Assembly: GCA_049840595.1 (NCBI GenBank)
Contig: JASGKO010000024.1
Span: 1-58,667, forward strand
DNA from: JASGKO01 sp049840595
GTDB lineage: Bacteria > Verrucomicrobiota > Verrucomicrobiia > Chthoniobacterales > Chthoniobacteraceae
Length of the DNA stretch: 58,667 nucleotides
Reading direction: 5' to 3'
Of the stretch, positions 27,289 to 36,020 are shown one piece after another. Position 1 is the stretch's first letter. Each line of letters starts with the position of its first letter. The translations under genes were made by a program, and so were the position numbers. Below the pieces are notes generated by a model, which saw nothing but the letters and a program-made list of their open reading frames with translations, was not told the DNA's origin and made no database searches.

Positions 27289-28385
27289 ATGAAAGACCGG
27301 CGTAAAATCCTGATTGCGATGGTCCTTCTCCGTACTATTGCACCTGATTTTCGTCGCGGCAGTGGTGATCGTCTCGATTTTCATGCCCAAAAGGCCTCAG
27401 ATTGCCCCGGCCAAGCCACCGAAACCGCTGGAGATCACGATCACCCAGGCCACCCCGACGCCTACTCCAAAATCGACCGCCATTGTGTTGATTCCCAAAC
27501 CAACTCCTCCACGGGAAACCATCCTCTCCGACGGGCTGCAGAAAACCGACACGGAGGACAAGAACGCCCAGTTTGAATCGGATCAAAACCTCGTGGCGGG
27601 CAGTCTGCTCCCGGCGATGGGCAATGTGCCGTTGCCGTCGCAACAAGGGATAAAGCGCCCTTATACTCAATTTCAGAATCGTCGCTACACGCCCGGCGAA
27701 AAACCGGCGGAATCCAGCCCGGCCTCCCGCCCGCAATCCGCTTCCGAGGCCCAACAGACAGCGCAGGCGGCACGCCAAGCTCAGCAGCAAGCGGAGAAGC
27801 GCATAGCCAAAGTGGTGCCCACGCCCTCGGCGACCCCGATCACAACCCCACGGCCAACTCCCCCCCCAACCCCCACCCCTACGGCAGACCGCCTCTTCGC
27901 GCTTGGCAAGCCGACGCCCATCCCTGTCCCGGAGCAACCGCAACTCCGCCAGCAGATGGCGATGCTCCGGCCCTCGCAAGCGAATCCGGGGCAATCCTGG
28001 CTATCACACGCAAAATGAAGAAACCGAAATTCAAGGGGGAATCACAAATCGTGGTCCGGCGGGGGTCAGTGCAGTTGCTACTGCCGAAGGACGTTTCAAA
28101 AAGGCTATTCATGATGCCGTTGGCTCCCGCTGGGACTACTTACGGGAAGCCAGAAGCGATCTCGTAACGACGGGACAAACCACTGTGTCTTTCCTTATAG
28201 ACAGGGAAGGTCATGTCAGGGATGTGAAAGTCGTTGACAACACTGCCAATGAAACATTCGAAAGCATTTGTGTGGAGGCGGTCATAAAATCCAATATTCC
28301 TCCCATCCCTCCTGAATTATACCCGGAACTAGAGGATGGGTTATTCGCAACTCATTTCACCTTTTACCTCTACTCACCACAGTGA
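27289..28385 (+). CDS. Proline-rich TonB-like periplasmic protein (frameshifted twice here)
   Basis: A membrane-anchored protein with one N-terminal helix (VLLHLIFVAAVVIVSIF), a long Pro/Thr/Gln-rich periplasmic stretch (PTPTPKST, RPTPPPTPTPT) and a C-terminal TonB-like domain (TTVSFLIDREGHVRDVKVVDNTANETFESIC...SNIPPIP). Two extra bases, near 27313 and in GGGG near 27995, break the frame. Removing them gives 364 residues from ATG 27289. It heads a run with a second TonB-like gene, exbB and exbD, so it likely transmits proton-motive force to an outer-membrane partner. Confidence 0.78.
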
Positions 28386-29083
28386 CCTCCCTCATTCCCA
28401 ATTCCAAAGCCGTCCGCCTCTTCCCGCTCGGAATCTGGCTCGCTTTGTTTTGGCTGGGGTGGCCAGCGAAGGGTGCGGAAGCCTCGGCCTTTACGGATTT
28501 CACGGCGATGCCTCCTCCCGAATACGACCACGTGGCGCTGCAAAACCACTATCAGGGAAGAGGGGTGTTTCAAATCGATTACAAAAACGGAGCCATTACC
28601 GAGGTGACGCTGGTGAAAAGCACTGGAAATTCGTTTTTGGACATCCGTTCCATTTCATGGATCAAGACTCATTTTCGCCTTAAGCAGGGCGTCTCGGGTG
28701 CTGCCCTGTTGCCTCTTACCTGGAAAATTACCCCAGCCTCAAACTCACCAAATTCGGTTTCTCAAACAGAGACCGAGGTAACACCTTCGACGCCCTCTTC
28801 GGTATATGAGAAGTCCATTCATCAACTTCTCGACGCGACGTGGAATAAAAGGGTGCGCAGTAACAGGGAAGATTATGCAACAGGGGAAACGGTCATTGCA
28901 CTTTCCCTCAATCGCCACGGCATTCCATCTGATTTAAACATTGTTTATAACACCTCAAATCAGTCCTTCGCACAAATGTGCCTGGAGGTGGTCAGTGAAA
29001 TGCACTTTCCCAGCCCACCAGAACCAATGATGAAGAACGGTCTCTTCAAGACTCAATATCGCTTTATACTAGCCCTACCATGA
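28382..29083 (+). CDS. Secreted protein with two TonB-C-like domains
   Basis: A 233-residue protein with an N-terminal signal-like helix (residues 11-31) and two similar domains. The first is GVFQIDYKNGAITEVTLVKSTGNSFLDIRSIS, and the second is TVIALSLNRHGIPSDLNIVYNTSNQSFAQMCLEVV. Both follow the strand pattern of the TonB C-terminus. GTG 28382 overlaps the stop of the preceding TonB-like gene, and the stop overlaps exbB. It lacks the proline-rich spacer of TonB. Its precise role is unclear. Confidence 0.7.
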   Translation: MTSLIPNSKAVRLFPLGIWLALFWLGWPAKGAEASAFTDFTAMPPPEYDHVALQNHYQGRGVFQIDYKNGAITEVTLVKSTGNSFLDIRSISWIKTHFRLKQGVSGAALLPLTWKITPASNSPNSVSQTETEVTPSTPSSVYEKSIHQLLDATWNKRVRSNREDYATGETVIALSLNRHGIPSDLNIVYNTSNQSFAQMCLEVVSEMHFPSPPEPMMKNGLFKTQYRFILALP

Positions 29084-29778
29084 TCCCACTCGCCGCGTCT
29101 TTTCCCGATGTGATCCGCTTCTTTTTGAATGGCGGATTTTTCATGATCCCGCTCCTGATCTGCTCGCTGACCAGTTGCGCCATTATCATTCTGCGCTGGA
29201 TGGCGCTCCGGCGCGAGATGGTGATGCCGACGGAGATCGAGAAGGAAATCGGCAATCTGCGCCCGAGCGACGACGCCGACAGCATTGTACAACTCGCACG
29301 CGCGGTGCGGAACAACGACTCGGCGCTGGCCCGGATTGCGCATGCGGGCCTGCAGCATCTCCAGTGGCCAAAGTCGGAGAACATGGATGCCGTGCAGACG
29401 CGGGCGCGGCATGAAATTTCGCGGCTGGAGAGCGGCATGGTGATTCTGGAGATCATCGTGGGCATCGCGCCGTTGCTGGGATTGCTGGGCGCGGTGAGCG
29501 GCCTGGTCGGCGTGTTTGCTTCGCTGGGTGACAGTGCGACGGTGAGCGATCCACGCGGGATTGCAAAGGGCATTTCCGAAGCGCTCACGACGACGGTCGT
29601 GGGGATTGCGGTGGCGATTCCGACCCTGGTCGCCTACAGCATTTTCTCCAAGCGCATCGAGACGCTGGCGGTCGAGATGGAGTCGCTGATCGCCGAGATG
29701 ATCACCAAGTGCTACTACCAGAAGACACGCCGCGCGGGGCTGGGCAAGGCCTTCCCGGAGGAGGAAGTGACCCAATGA
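29080..29778 (+). CDS. exbB: MotA/TolQ/ExbB proton channel family protein
   Basis: A 232-residue inner-membrane protein with three helices (about residues 20-40, 120-145 and 165-190). The family core IIVGIAPLLGLLGAVSGLVGVF and GISEALTTTVVGIAVAIPTLVAYSIF is clear. With ExbD it forms the proton-driven stator that energises TonB-like proteins. It overlaps exbD by ATGA. ExbB rather than TolQ is chosen from the TonB-like neighbours, as no tolB or pal is present. Confidence 0.9.
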   Translation: MIPLAASFPDVIRFFLNGGFFMIPLLICSLTSCAIIILRWMALRREMVMPTEIEKEIGNLRPSDDADSIVQLARAVRNNDSALARIAHAGLQHLQWPKSENMDAVQTRARHEISRLESGMVILEIIVGIAPLLGLLGAVSGLVGVFASLGDSATVSDPRGIAKGISEALTTTVVGIAVAIPTLVAYSIFSKRIETLAVEMESLIAEMITKCYYQKTRRAGLGKAFPEEEVTQ

Positions 29779-30194
29779 AATTCTACTCCCGCCCCCGGCG
29801 GATGCCGACGGTGATCATCGTGTCGCTGATCGACATTCTCGCGATCTTGCTCATTTTCGTGATCGTCACCACCACCTTCAAGAGCCCGCAGCCGGAGGTG
29901 GTGATCAAGCTGCCCGAATCTGCCACCGCGACCTCGGCGGCTAATCATGACAATCCGGCGGTGATCAGCATTTCGGCCGATGGGGGGCTTTACATGGATG
30001 CCGCCAAGGAGCCTCAGACGGCCGACGAGGTAAAGGCGGCGATGGAAGACCTGGTAAAAAAGACGCCCGATCGCCCGGTCGCGGTGAAGGCAGACAAGAA
30101 AGCTCCATTTGAATCCGTAATCAAAGTGATGGACATCTTGCGGGAAACTGGTGTCAAAAATGTCCCCGCGCTGACCGCGCCACCCAACCAATGA
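29775..30194 (+). CDS. exbD: Biopolymer transport protein ExbD/TolR family
   Basis: A 139-residue protein with one N-terminal helix carrying the protonatable Asp of the family in VSLIDILAILLIFVIVTTTF, followed by a periplasmic domain ending KVMDILRETGVKNVPALT. It pairs with ExbB. The stop overlaps the start of def by ATGA, an unusual pairing of a stator gene with peptide deformylase. Confidence 0.92.
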   Translation: MKFYSRPRRMPTVIIVSLIDILAILLIFVIVTTTFKSPQPEVVIKLPESATATSAANHDNPAVISISADGGLYMDAAKEPQTADEVKAAMEDLVKKTPDRPVAVKADKKAPFESVIKVMDILRETGVKNVPALTAPPNQ

Positions 30195-30739
30195 GCTTGA
30201 AAATTGTTAAATACGGCGACCCGGTGCTTCGCACCAAAGGCGCGCCCGTCAAAGAAATCACCGAAGATCTGATCACCTTCGCCGACGAAATGGTGGAGAC
30301 GATGCATACCGCGAATGGCGTGGGGTTGGCCGCGCAACAGGTGGGCGTGGCGATCCAAATGGCCGTGCTCGACGTAACCGACGACGAGGACCGCCCGAGC
30401 ACGATGAGCATCGGCGGCAAGCCGGTGAATCTTGAGGACTGGATGCCGATGGCGATCATCAATCCGCAGCTCAAACTCGGCAAGGAGAAGGAAAGCGGCA
30501 CCGAGGGCTGCCTGAGCTTCCCCGATGTGACCGGCGAGATCACCCGCTCCGCCCACGTGGTGGCGACCGGCACGCTGATCGACGGGACCGAGATCGAATT
30601 TGAAGCGACCGGTCTCCTCGCCCGCGCGCTTCAGCACGAGGTGGATCACCTCAACGGCATCCTCTTCATCGACCGCATGAATTCCGCGACCAAAGCGGGC
30701 TTGGCGGGCAAGTTGAAGCGGATGCAGGGGAAGAAGTAG
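30191..30739 (+). CDS. def: Peptide deformylase
   Basis: A 182-residue metalloenzyme removing the N-formyl group from new proteins. All three signature motifs are intact: GVGLAAQQVG, EGCLSFP (metal Cys) and QHEVDHLNG (metal His pair and catalytic Glu). A short insertion (DRPSTMSIGGKPVNLEDW) lies between the first two. It is the last gene of the overlapping exb unit. Confidence 0.96.
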   Translation: MSLKIVKYGDPVLRTKGAPVKEITEDLITFADEMVETMHTANGVGLAAQQVGVAIQMAVLDVTDDEDRPSTMSIGGKPVNLEDWMPMAIINPQLKLGKEKESGTEGCLSFPDVTGEITRSAHVVATGTLIDGTEIEFEATGLLARALQHEVDHLNGILFIDRMNSATKAGLAGKLKRMQGKK

Positions 30740-30769
30740 CGGCGCGGACAGGGGCGTTACCCGCCGGTT

Positions 30770-31162
30770 ATGGAATCGATCGAACTCAACAAGTTGGTTG
30801 ATGGATGGATCGCGCTGCAAAAGACCCGTTTTGAGTCCGGGCAATATGAAGCTCTGTTTTGGGCATACGAGGCGGTCTGGAACTTGGTCGCCGCGAAGCC
30901 ACCGGAGGCACTGGAGTTCATTTTGGCGGTGCTGAAGTGCGATTCCTCCTCGACGATTATGGAAAATCTCTCGGCTGGTCCGTTGGAAGATCTCCTGGTC
31001 GGACATGGCAGCCTGCTGATTGAAAAGATTGAGGAAGAGGCAAAGATGAATCCAGTTTTCGCAAGCTTGCTTGGAGGAGTCTGGAAGAACCGCATGGACG
31101 ATTCCGTTTGGAAGCGAGTGGTGGCGATTCGCAATCGAAGTGGCTGGGATGGGAACCCGTAA
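30770..31162 (+). CDS. Conserved hypothetical protein, DUF6869-like
   Basis: A 130-residue soluble, mostly helical protein. The pattern PPEALEFILAVL...NLSAGPLEDLLVGHGSLLIEKIEEEA...NPVFASLLGGVWKNRMDDSVWKRVVAIRNRSGW resembles DUF6869 proteins. Function unknown. It is convergent with the nucleotidyltransferase, and hairpin element C lies between them. Confidence 0.68.
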   Translation: MESIELNKLVDGWIALQKTRFESGQYEALFWAYEAVWNLVAAKPPEALEFILAVLKCDSSSTIMENLSAGPLEDLLVGHGSLLIEKIEEEAKMNPVFASLLGGVWKNRMDDSVWKRVVAIRNRSGWDGNP

Positions 31163-31183
31163 CAAGGAATTGGCGGCTTCCTG

Positions 31184-31255
31184 CCGTGGTCACGGAGAAG
31201 GCCAACTTCAGTTGGCGGGACAAGGGCGTATGCAAACTTCAGTTTGCATACGAGG
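31184..31255 (+). repeat. Hairpin repeat element, copy C
   Basis: It has the same layout as copies A and B with different stems. A short palindrome CCGTGGTCACGG (31184-31195) is followed by hairpin 1 GCCAAC-TTCA-GTTGGC (31201-31216), linker GGGACAAGGGC (31217-31227) and hairpin 2 with arms GTATGCAAAC and GTTTGCATAC around TTCA (31228-31251, ten perfect pairs), then GAGG. The linker differs from that of copy A at a single base. It lies between two converging genes. Confidence 0.8.
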
Positions 31256-31339
31256 AATATGATCGTCGCAGTACCTTCGTCGCACCCAATTCTTCTCGAC
31301 GCTATAGCCACGGCTCTGTGGGCCGTGGGCGGAAACGCC

Positions 31340-31879
31340 TCAATCCTGCAGCGGCTGATCCACCTGCTCCTGCAGTTTACCGGGGAGTGTCTTCCAGAGT
31401 TTTGGATGCGCTTCAACCAAACGGATGATGTCGCCCAAGTCTTTAACTCGCTTACTTTGTCGGCGTTCGGGATCGTTCCAAGCCATGATTTTCCCAGCCA
31501 AGGTGTCTTCAAGTGAAGCGACTCGCAGCAGGATTCCATGTACGTCGGCAGGCACGGATCGAGCCGGAAATTCACGGTAAAAATCCTCGGTACTGAGTTG
31601 GATGCTGACTTTGGAACTGCCTTGAAAGTTTACCGACCACGCAAACTTGCTCACGGCAAAGCCTTCCTTTTGCAGTAATTCGACTGCTTGATCGACCGAT
31701 TCGATGGCGACGACAATATCCACGTCGCGCGTCACCACCGGCTCACTCGCCCAGTGGTTTACCGCAATCCCACCAATGGCACACCACAAGATGTCCGCCC
31801 CTTCCAGGCACGCGACCAGACGCATTACATCATCGGTGCCGCCACCGGTTTGCCAGTCATAGAATCGCTTTGAAGTCAC
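31340..31879 (-). CDS. Nucleotidyltransferase-fold protein
   Basis: A 179-residue protein with the nucleotidyltransferase core WCAIGGIAVNHWASEPVVTRDVDIVVA, where GG and the DxD-like DVDIV pair fit the metal- and nucleotide-binding residues. It also has LEDTLAGKIMAWNDPERRQSKRVKDLGDIIRLV, a helical tail like that of AbiEii/MNT-type proteins. No partner antitoxin gene is adjacent, so a toxin role is not supported. It could be a stand-alone transferase of unknown target. Confidence 0.72.
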   Translation of the reverse strand: MTSKRFYDWQTGGGTDDVMRLVACLEGADILWCAIGGIAVNHWASEPVVTRDVDIVVAIESVDQAVELLQKEGFAVSKFAWSVNFQGSSKVSIQLSTEDFYREFPARSVPADVHGILLRVASLEDTLAGKIMAWNDPERRQSKRVKDLGDIIRLVEAHPKLWKTLPGKLQEQVDQPLQD

Positions 31880-31969
31880 AGGATTAAATTAGAAGAAGCG
31901 CGATGCAGAGGCGAGCTATTTAGAAATGCGTTTCGATCCGGGAGGAAGGTTCCTTATCTTCCCAGCGCA

Positions 31970-32030
31970 GAAAAATTTGAGGTCCCTCGGCTTCGCTCGG
32001 GATGACATTTTGGAGGGAAGGCTGGATCTA
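31970..32030 (-). repeat. Dispersed intergenic repeat (CATCCCGAGCGAAGCCGAGG type)
   Basis: Read on the minus strand this stretch contains CATCCCGAGCGAAGCCGAGG, a sequence I recognise as a common dispersed repeat in intergenic DNA of several phyla. It occupies most of the 160-bp gap between the nucleotidyltransferase and the SGNH hydrolase. No gene is supported here. Confidence 0.5.
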
Positions 32031-32039
32031 CAACCCGCC

Positions 32040-32789
32040 TCAAGGTTGAGGTGGAGGCAGTAATTTTTGCAGAGTTGGCCGCATGGCATCGGCCCAGATC
32101 TGGTAGCCTTTGGCATTAAGATGGGTGCCATCGGGAGTGATCGCGTCCGGGAAATTACCGTCAGCATCGAGGAACTTTTGATAGATATCGAGATAAGTCA
32201 CCTGATTATGGCCATTGAGCAGGGCGAGCAGGCGATTGGTGTCGATGATCCGCTGGCGAACCGGGCCGTGCGCATCGCCCGACGGAAAAATGGAAAGGAG
32301 AAGAATCCGGCTCGCGGGCGACCTGGCGTGAAGGGTCTCGGTAATTCGCTGCAATCCATGAGCGAGACCTTCGGCCGTCAATTGGGGATAGAGACCAAGG
32401 TTGTTGATGCCAGCGAGCACAACGATCACTTTCGGAGTGAGATGTTCGAACTCGCCGTGGGTGATTCGATACAAAATGTTCTGAGTCGTGTCGCCGGCTA
32501 CGCCGCAGTTGAGCACCTGCATTTTGCCAAACTCCGCCTTCCACACGTCAGTCCCGAGGGCGGGCCAGAATTCCGTGATCGAATCGCCCAGAAAATAGAT
32601 ATCCAGCGGCGGCTTGCGTTGGGCTTCGCTGACGAGGCTCACGAGGTAGTTGTGTTTGTTAAACCATGCCTTTTCCAAGCATGGAGTGGAAATATCAGCC
32701 CGCGGCGTTTCTGCGGCTGCGATGGGATTGGCAAACAGGCAGAGCGTGATGGTAGCGAAAGCCGTGGCGGCAAAGGTCCATCCCCTCAT
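32040..32789 (-). CDS. Secreted SGNH/GDSL-family hydrolase
   Basis: A 249-residue protein with a signal peptide (cleavage near ANPIAAAE, residue 25). SGNH block I is FLGDSITEFW with the catalytic Ser, block III is GINNLG with the oxyanion Asn, and block V is PDGTHLNAKGY with the catalytic Asp and His. VLNCGVAGDTTQN supplies the block II Gly. It likely acts as an esterase or acetylhydrolase on polysaccharide or lipid in the periplasm. It lies four bases downstream of the following secreted protein gene. Confidence 0.87.
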   Translation of the reverse strand: MRGWTFAATAFATITLCLFANPIAAAETPRADISTPCLEKAWFNKHNYLVSLVSEAQRKPPLDIYFLGDSITEFWPALGTDVWKAEFGKMQVLNCGVAGDTTQNILYRITHGEFEHLTPKVIVVLAGINNLGLYPQLTAEGLAHGLQRITETLHARSPASRILLLSIFPSGDAHGPVRQRIIDTNRLLALLNGHNQVTYLDIYQKFLDADGNFPDAITPDGTHLNAKGYQIWADAMRPTLQKLLPPPQP

Positions 32790-32793
32790 AAAA

Positions 32794-33516
32794 TCACTCC
32801 ATCCGGTAGTGCACGCTCACGGTGCGGAAAGACTCGTCGCCTTTTTCCGCAGAGAAATAGAAGAGCTCGATCGCGGTGTTGTTCTCCTCCCACTTGTAGC
32901 CGACGACAGTCTGGGTGACGCCGGTTTCATCCGGGGTCGTAGCTGGCGTGGCGGAGGGGGAAGCGGAAGGGGAGGGCGAAGCCTTGGCTTTCTTGGAACC
33001 CGAATCCGCATCCTGATCGCCAGCTTTATCCGCGCTCTGGTCTGCGTCTGGATCGGCGGTTTTGTCCGGGGCTTTTTTATCGGTGTCCTTGATCGTATCG
33101 GCGGGGCCTTTGCTGCGGGCGATAAGCTGGCCGGGGCCGTACCTTTCCTCCACCTTGGAGCGGACCTGGCGCATGAACTCATCATACTTCGCCACGTCCC
33201 AGGCGTCGTTCTGGTACTGGAGCTCGACCTCGACGAGCTGGTTTTGCTGGAAGTAGAAGATGGCGCGCTTGAGACCGACCTGGAGCAGGCCCTCGACGGT
33301 CCAGGCCTCGCGGCCCTCGACCTCGTGCTTGTCGGTGATGGTGGCTTTGGCCCCCTTGAGCAGTTCGTCGATGTGGACGTCGTTTTCGCCCCATTGCAGG
33401 CCAAACGGCGGGCTGATCTCCGGGGGCGCGGCGAAGGTCGCCGCCCCATGGAGAAACACACACACCGCCGCCACCCGGGGCAGCCAGCGGCGAACGCTGG
33501 ACGCCAGGGAGATCAT
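32794..33516 (-). CDS. Secreted hypothetical protein with Asp/Lys- and Ser/Pro-rich region
   Basis: A 240-residue protein with an N-terminal signal (residues 10-29, cleavage near TFAAP). The N-terminal folded part (PPFGLQWGENDVHIDELLKGAKATI...) and the C-terminal VVGYKWEENNTAIELFYFSAEK are separated by about 60 low-complexity residues (DKKAPDKTADPDADQSADK, then SPSPSASPS). Function unknown. Its start overlaps the aspS stop, so it is probably co-transcribed with aspS and the SGNH hydrolase. Confidence 0.72.
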   Translation of the reverse strand: MISLASSVRRWLPRVAAVCVFLHGAATFAAPPEISPPFGLQWGENDVHIDELLKGAKATITDKHEVEGREAWTVEGLLQVGLKRAIFYFQQNQLVEVELQYQNDAWDVAKYDEFMRQVRSKVEERYGPGQLIARSKGPADTIKDTDKKAPDKTADPDADQSADKAGDQDADSGSKKAKASPSPSASPSATPATTPDETGVTQTVVGYKWEENNTAIELFYFSAEKGDESFRTVSVHYRME

Positions 33517-35312
33517 CCAGCAGTCGGAGTCGGCGCGGTCTTTTTCGCGGTGCTCTGGATGTAGAGCTCGCGGAGTTGCTTGAAGTCCACTTCCACCGGC
33601 GAGTGGGTCATGAGATCCGCACCGCGGTTGTTTTTCGGGAAAGCGATAACGTCGCGGATGCTCTCGGCACCGACGATGAGCATGACGAGGCGATCGAGCC
33701 CCAGCGCGATACCGCCATGGGGCGGAGCGCCGAAGGAGAAGGCCTTGAGCAGATGGCCGAACTTCTCCTGCTGCTCTTCGGCATTGATGCCGAGCACCTC
33801 GAACATCTTCGACTGCAAATCCTTCTCGTGGATTCGGATGCTGCCGCCACCTAGTTCCACGCCGTTGAGCACGACGTCGTAGGCGACCGCGCGCACCTTG
33901 CCGTATTCACCGGCTTCGAGCAGCGCGGTATCCTCGGCACTCGGGCGGGTGAACGGATGGTGCACGGCAACCCAGCGGTTGTCCTCGGCGTTGAAGGCGA
34001 GGAGCGGGAAATCGACGACCCAGAGAAAGTTCAGTTCCTTGTTGTCCTTGAGCAGGCCGAGCAGCTCGGCGCAGCGCAGGCGCACGCGGCCCAGCACTTC
34101 GCAGGCAGCTTCCCACTTGTCGGCCCCGAAGAAGAGCACGTCGCCGGGCTTGAAATCCATGCGTTCGGCGAGCGCGGCTTTTTCCGTCTCACTGAAGAAC
34201 TTCACGATCGGCGATTCCCATTCGCCGCCTTCGCTCCACTTGATGTAGGCAAGCCCCTTGGCCCCGAACTCGGTCTTCACCCATTCCTCCCATTTCTTGA
34301 GCTGCTCCTTGCTGAGCAACGCAGCCGCGCCCTTGGCGTTGATCGCCTTGATCACGCCGGCCCCATCGGCGATGGAGCGGAAGACCTTGAAGTCGGAAGC
34401 GGTGAAGATGTCCTTGAGCTCGGTCATCTTCAGGTCAAAACGCAGGTCGGGCTTGTCGGAGCCGTATTTGTCCATCGCCTCGAAGTAGGTCATGCGGCGG
34501 AAGGGCGTCTCGATCTCGCGCCCAAGGGCGGCACTGAAAATCTTCGCGAGCAAGCCTTCGATGAGGTCCTGGATCATCTGGTCGGTGATGAAGGAGGCCT
34601 CGATATCCACCTGGGTGAACTCGGGCTGGCGGTTGGCGCGCAAGTCTTCGTCGCGGAAGCAGCGGGCAATCTGAAAATACTTCTCGATGCCGGCGACCTG
34701 CAGGAGCTGCTTGTACTGCTGCGGAGCCTGTGGGAGCGCGTAGAACGAGCCCGGGGTAAGCCGCGAGGGCACGAGGAAATCGCGCGCGCCTTCGGGCGTC
34801 GGGTTGGAAAGCACAGGGGTCTCGATTTCCCAGAAACCGGCGTCGTCCAGATAATCGCGGGTCGCCTTCACCACGCGATGGCGCACCGCGAGGTTGTGCT
34901 GCATGCGATGCGTGCGCAGGTCGAGATAACGATAGGTAAGGCGCAAGTCTTCGTTCACCGAGGGATCGTCGAGCGGGAACGGCGGCACCTCGGCCTTGTT
35001 GAGCACTTTCAACTCGCTGGCCACGATTTCGATTTCACCAGTGGCCAGTCGGGCATTCTCGGTGCCGGTGAGACGAGCGGCCACCGTGCCGGTGACTTGA
35101 ATCACGTCCTCACTACGCAGGCCGTGCGAAGCCTCGGCCACTTGCGGGTGCTCTTCTGGGCGGAAGACCACCTGGGTCAAGCCGGCCCGATCGCGCAGAT
35201 CGATGAAAATGACGCCGCCATGGTCGCGCCGGGCATTCACCCAGCCGGAGAGTGTAATTGTCTGCCCGAGGTGTTCCTTGCGAAGCGCGTTGCAATCGTG
35301 TGTGCGATACAT
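33513..35312 (-). CDS. aspS: Aspartyl-tRNA synthetase
   Basis: A 599-residue class II synthetase. The anticodon-binding OB fold (residues 1-100, GWVNARRDHGGVIFIDLRDR) is followed by the catalytic core: motif 2 FRDEDLRANRQPEFTQVDIE, the bacterial insertion domain, and motif 3 GGIALGLDRLVML. ATG 35312 (MYRTHDCNALR) gives the family N-terminus. An in-frame extension upstream is not conserved. Whether it is discriminating or also charges tRNA-Asn cannot be told here. Confidence 0.97.
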   Translation of the reverse strand: MYRTHDCNALRKEHLGQTITLSGWVNARRDHGGVIFIDLRDRAGLTQVVFRPEEHPQVAEASHGLRSEDVIQVTGTVAARLTGTENARLATGEIEIVASELKVLNKAEVPPFPLDDPSVNEDLRLTYRYLDLRTHRMQHNLAVRHRVVKATRDYLDDAGFWEIETPVLSNPTPEGARDFLVPSRLTPGSFYALPQAPQQYKQLLQVAGIEKYFQIARCFRDEDLRANRQPEFTQVDIEASFITDQMIQDLIEGLLAKIFSAALGREIETPFRRMTYFEAMDKYGSDKPDLRFDLKMTELKDIFTASDFKVFRSIADGAGVIKAINAKGAAALLSKEQLKKWEEWVKTEFGAKGLAYIKWSEGGEWESPIVKFFSETEKAALAERMDFKPGDVLFFGADKWEAACEVLGRVRLRCAELLGLLKDNKELNFLWVVDFPLLAFNAEDNRWVAVHHPFTRPSAEDTALLEAGEYGKVRAVAYDVVLNGVELGGGSIRIHEKDLQSKMFEVLGINAEEQQEKFGHLLKAFSFGAPPHGGIALGLDRLVMLIVGAESIRDVIAFPKNNRGADLMTHSPVEVDFKQLRELYIQSTAKKTAPTPTAG

Positions 35313-35509
35313 AAAAAGTAAAGTGAAAGGGGCATCGAAAATAGGCGATTTAACGCGGTTCGCCAGTGAGAATTTCAGAGAGTTTTCAAAACCGGGTCCA
35401 CTTTTCGGCCATTTCACTCCAATCTTTAGCAAAATCAGGCACAGCACCTGCTTTTTCTAATTTGCGAAAAGCGACGTGGTTAGCGTCCTAAAACTCACCG
35501 TAAACCATC

Positions 35510-35818
35510 ATGAAAGCAGCTATCGCCCACGAATCGAAGCCCATGGATGAGGCCTTTTTCTCAAAATTGGCGAGCCAGGGGATTCCCTATATTCTGCAGT
35601 GGCTCACCCAGCGGAATAAAGACGGGGCAGAAAACACCATTACGACCCTCTGCGCGCACTGCCAGAGTGAGTTGGATGACAAAGGGATCTGGCGGATGGT
35701 CAAACGCGAGCCACAAATCAGCATTTCACGTCGGGGACGGTTTACGCATGGCATTTGCCCGGATTGCACCCGGGAGTATTTCCCGGAGGTGAACCTGGAA
35801 GAGGCAGCGGCGAACTAG
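35510..35818 (+). CDS. Small zinc-ribbon-like protein
   Basis: A 102-residue protein with two CxxC pairs (CAHC and CPDC) enclosing DDKGIWRMVKREPQISISRRGRFTHGI. This arrangement (CxxC, W, THGICPDC) resembles the small C-terminal domain found behind some response-regulator receiver domains, here as a stand-alone protein with a 45-residue helical N-terminus. Zinc binding is likely. Function is unknown. It is transcribed away from aspS across a 197-bp gap in which I see no other feature. Confidence 0.62.
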   Translation: MKAAIAHESKPMDEAFFSKLASQGIPYILQWLTQRNKDGAENTITTLCAHCQSELDDKGIWRMVKREPQISISRRGRFTHGICPDCTREYFPEVNLEEAAAN

Positions 35819-35820
35819 GA

Positions 35821-35905
35821 TTTTCACCACCAAGACACAAAGACACCAAGGGAGAAGAGATTTTCACCACGAAGGCACGAGGACACGAAGGAGAAAAAGG
35901 TTAAC
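35821..35905. repeat. CACCAAG/CACGAAG dispersed repeats
   Basis: Two tandem blocks, one of the CACCAAGACACAAAGACACC type and one of the CACGAAGGCACGAGGACACG type, each preceded by ATTTTCAC and followed by AAGG. They belong to the family of about 9-bp periodic repeats scattered through the window. They fill most of the gap between the zinc-ribbon gene and hisS. Confidence 0.75.
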
Positions 35906-36020
35906 TTCGGCGCATTCCATCTGCGAAATCTGCGGTTAAAAGCTCCCCGCTCCGTGACCTCTGCAGCTAATTTTTCCGCCGCGCTCGCCGCGACCGCCGC
36001 AGTTCCAAATTCGAGCAATC

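Noticed and set aside
31340..31879. Toxin-antitoxin or abortive-infection module
   Set aside because: Only a nucleotidyltransferase-like protein is present. No antitoxin-type gene adjoins it.
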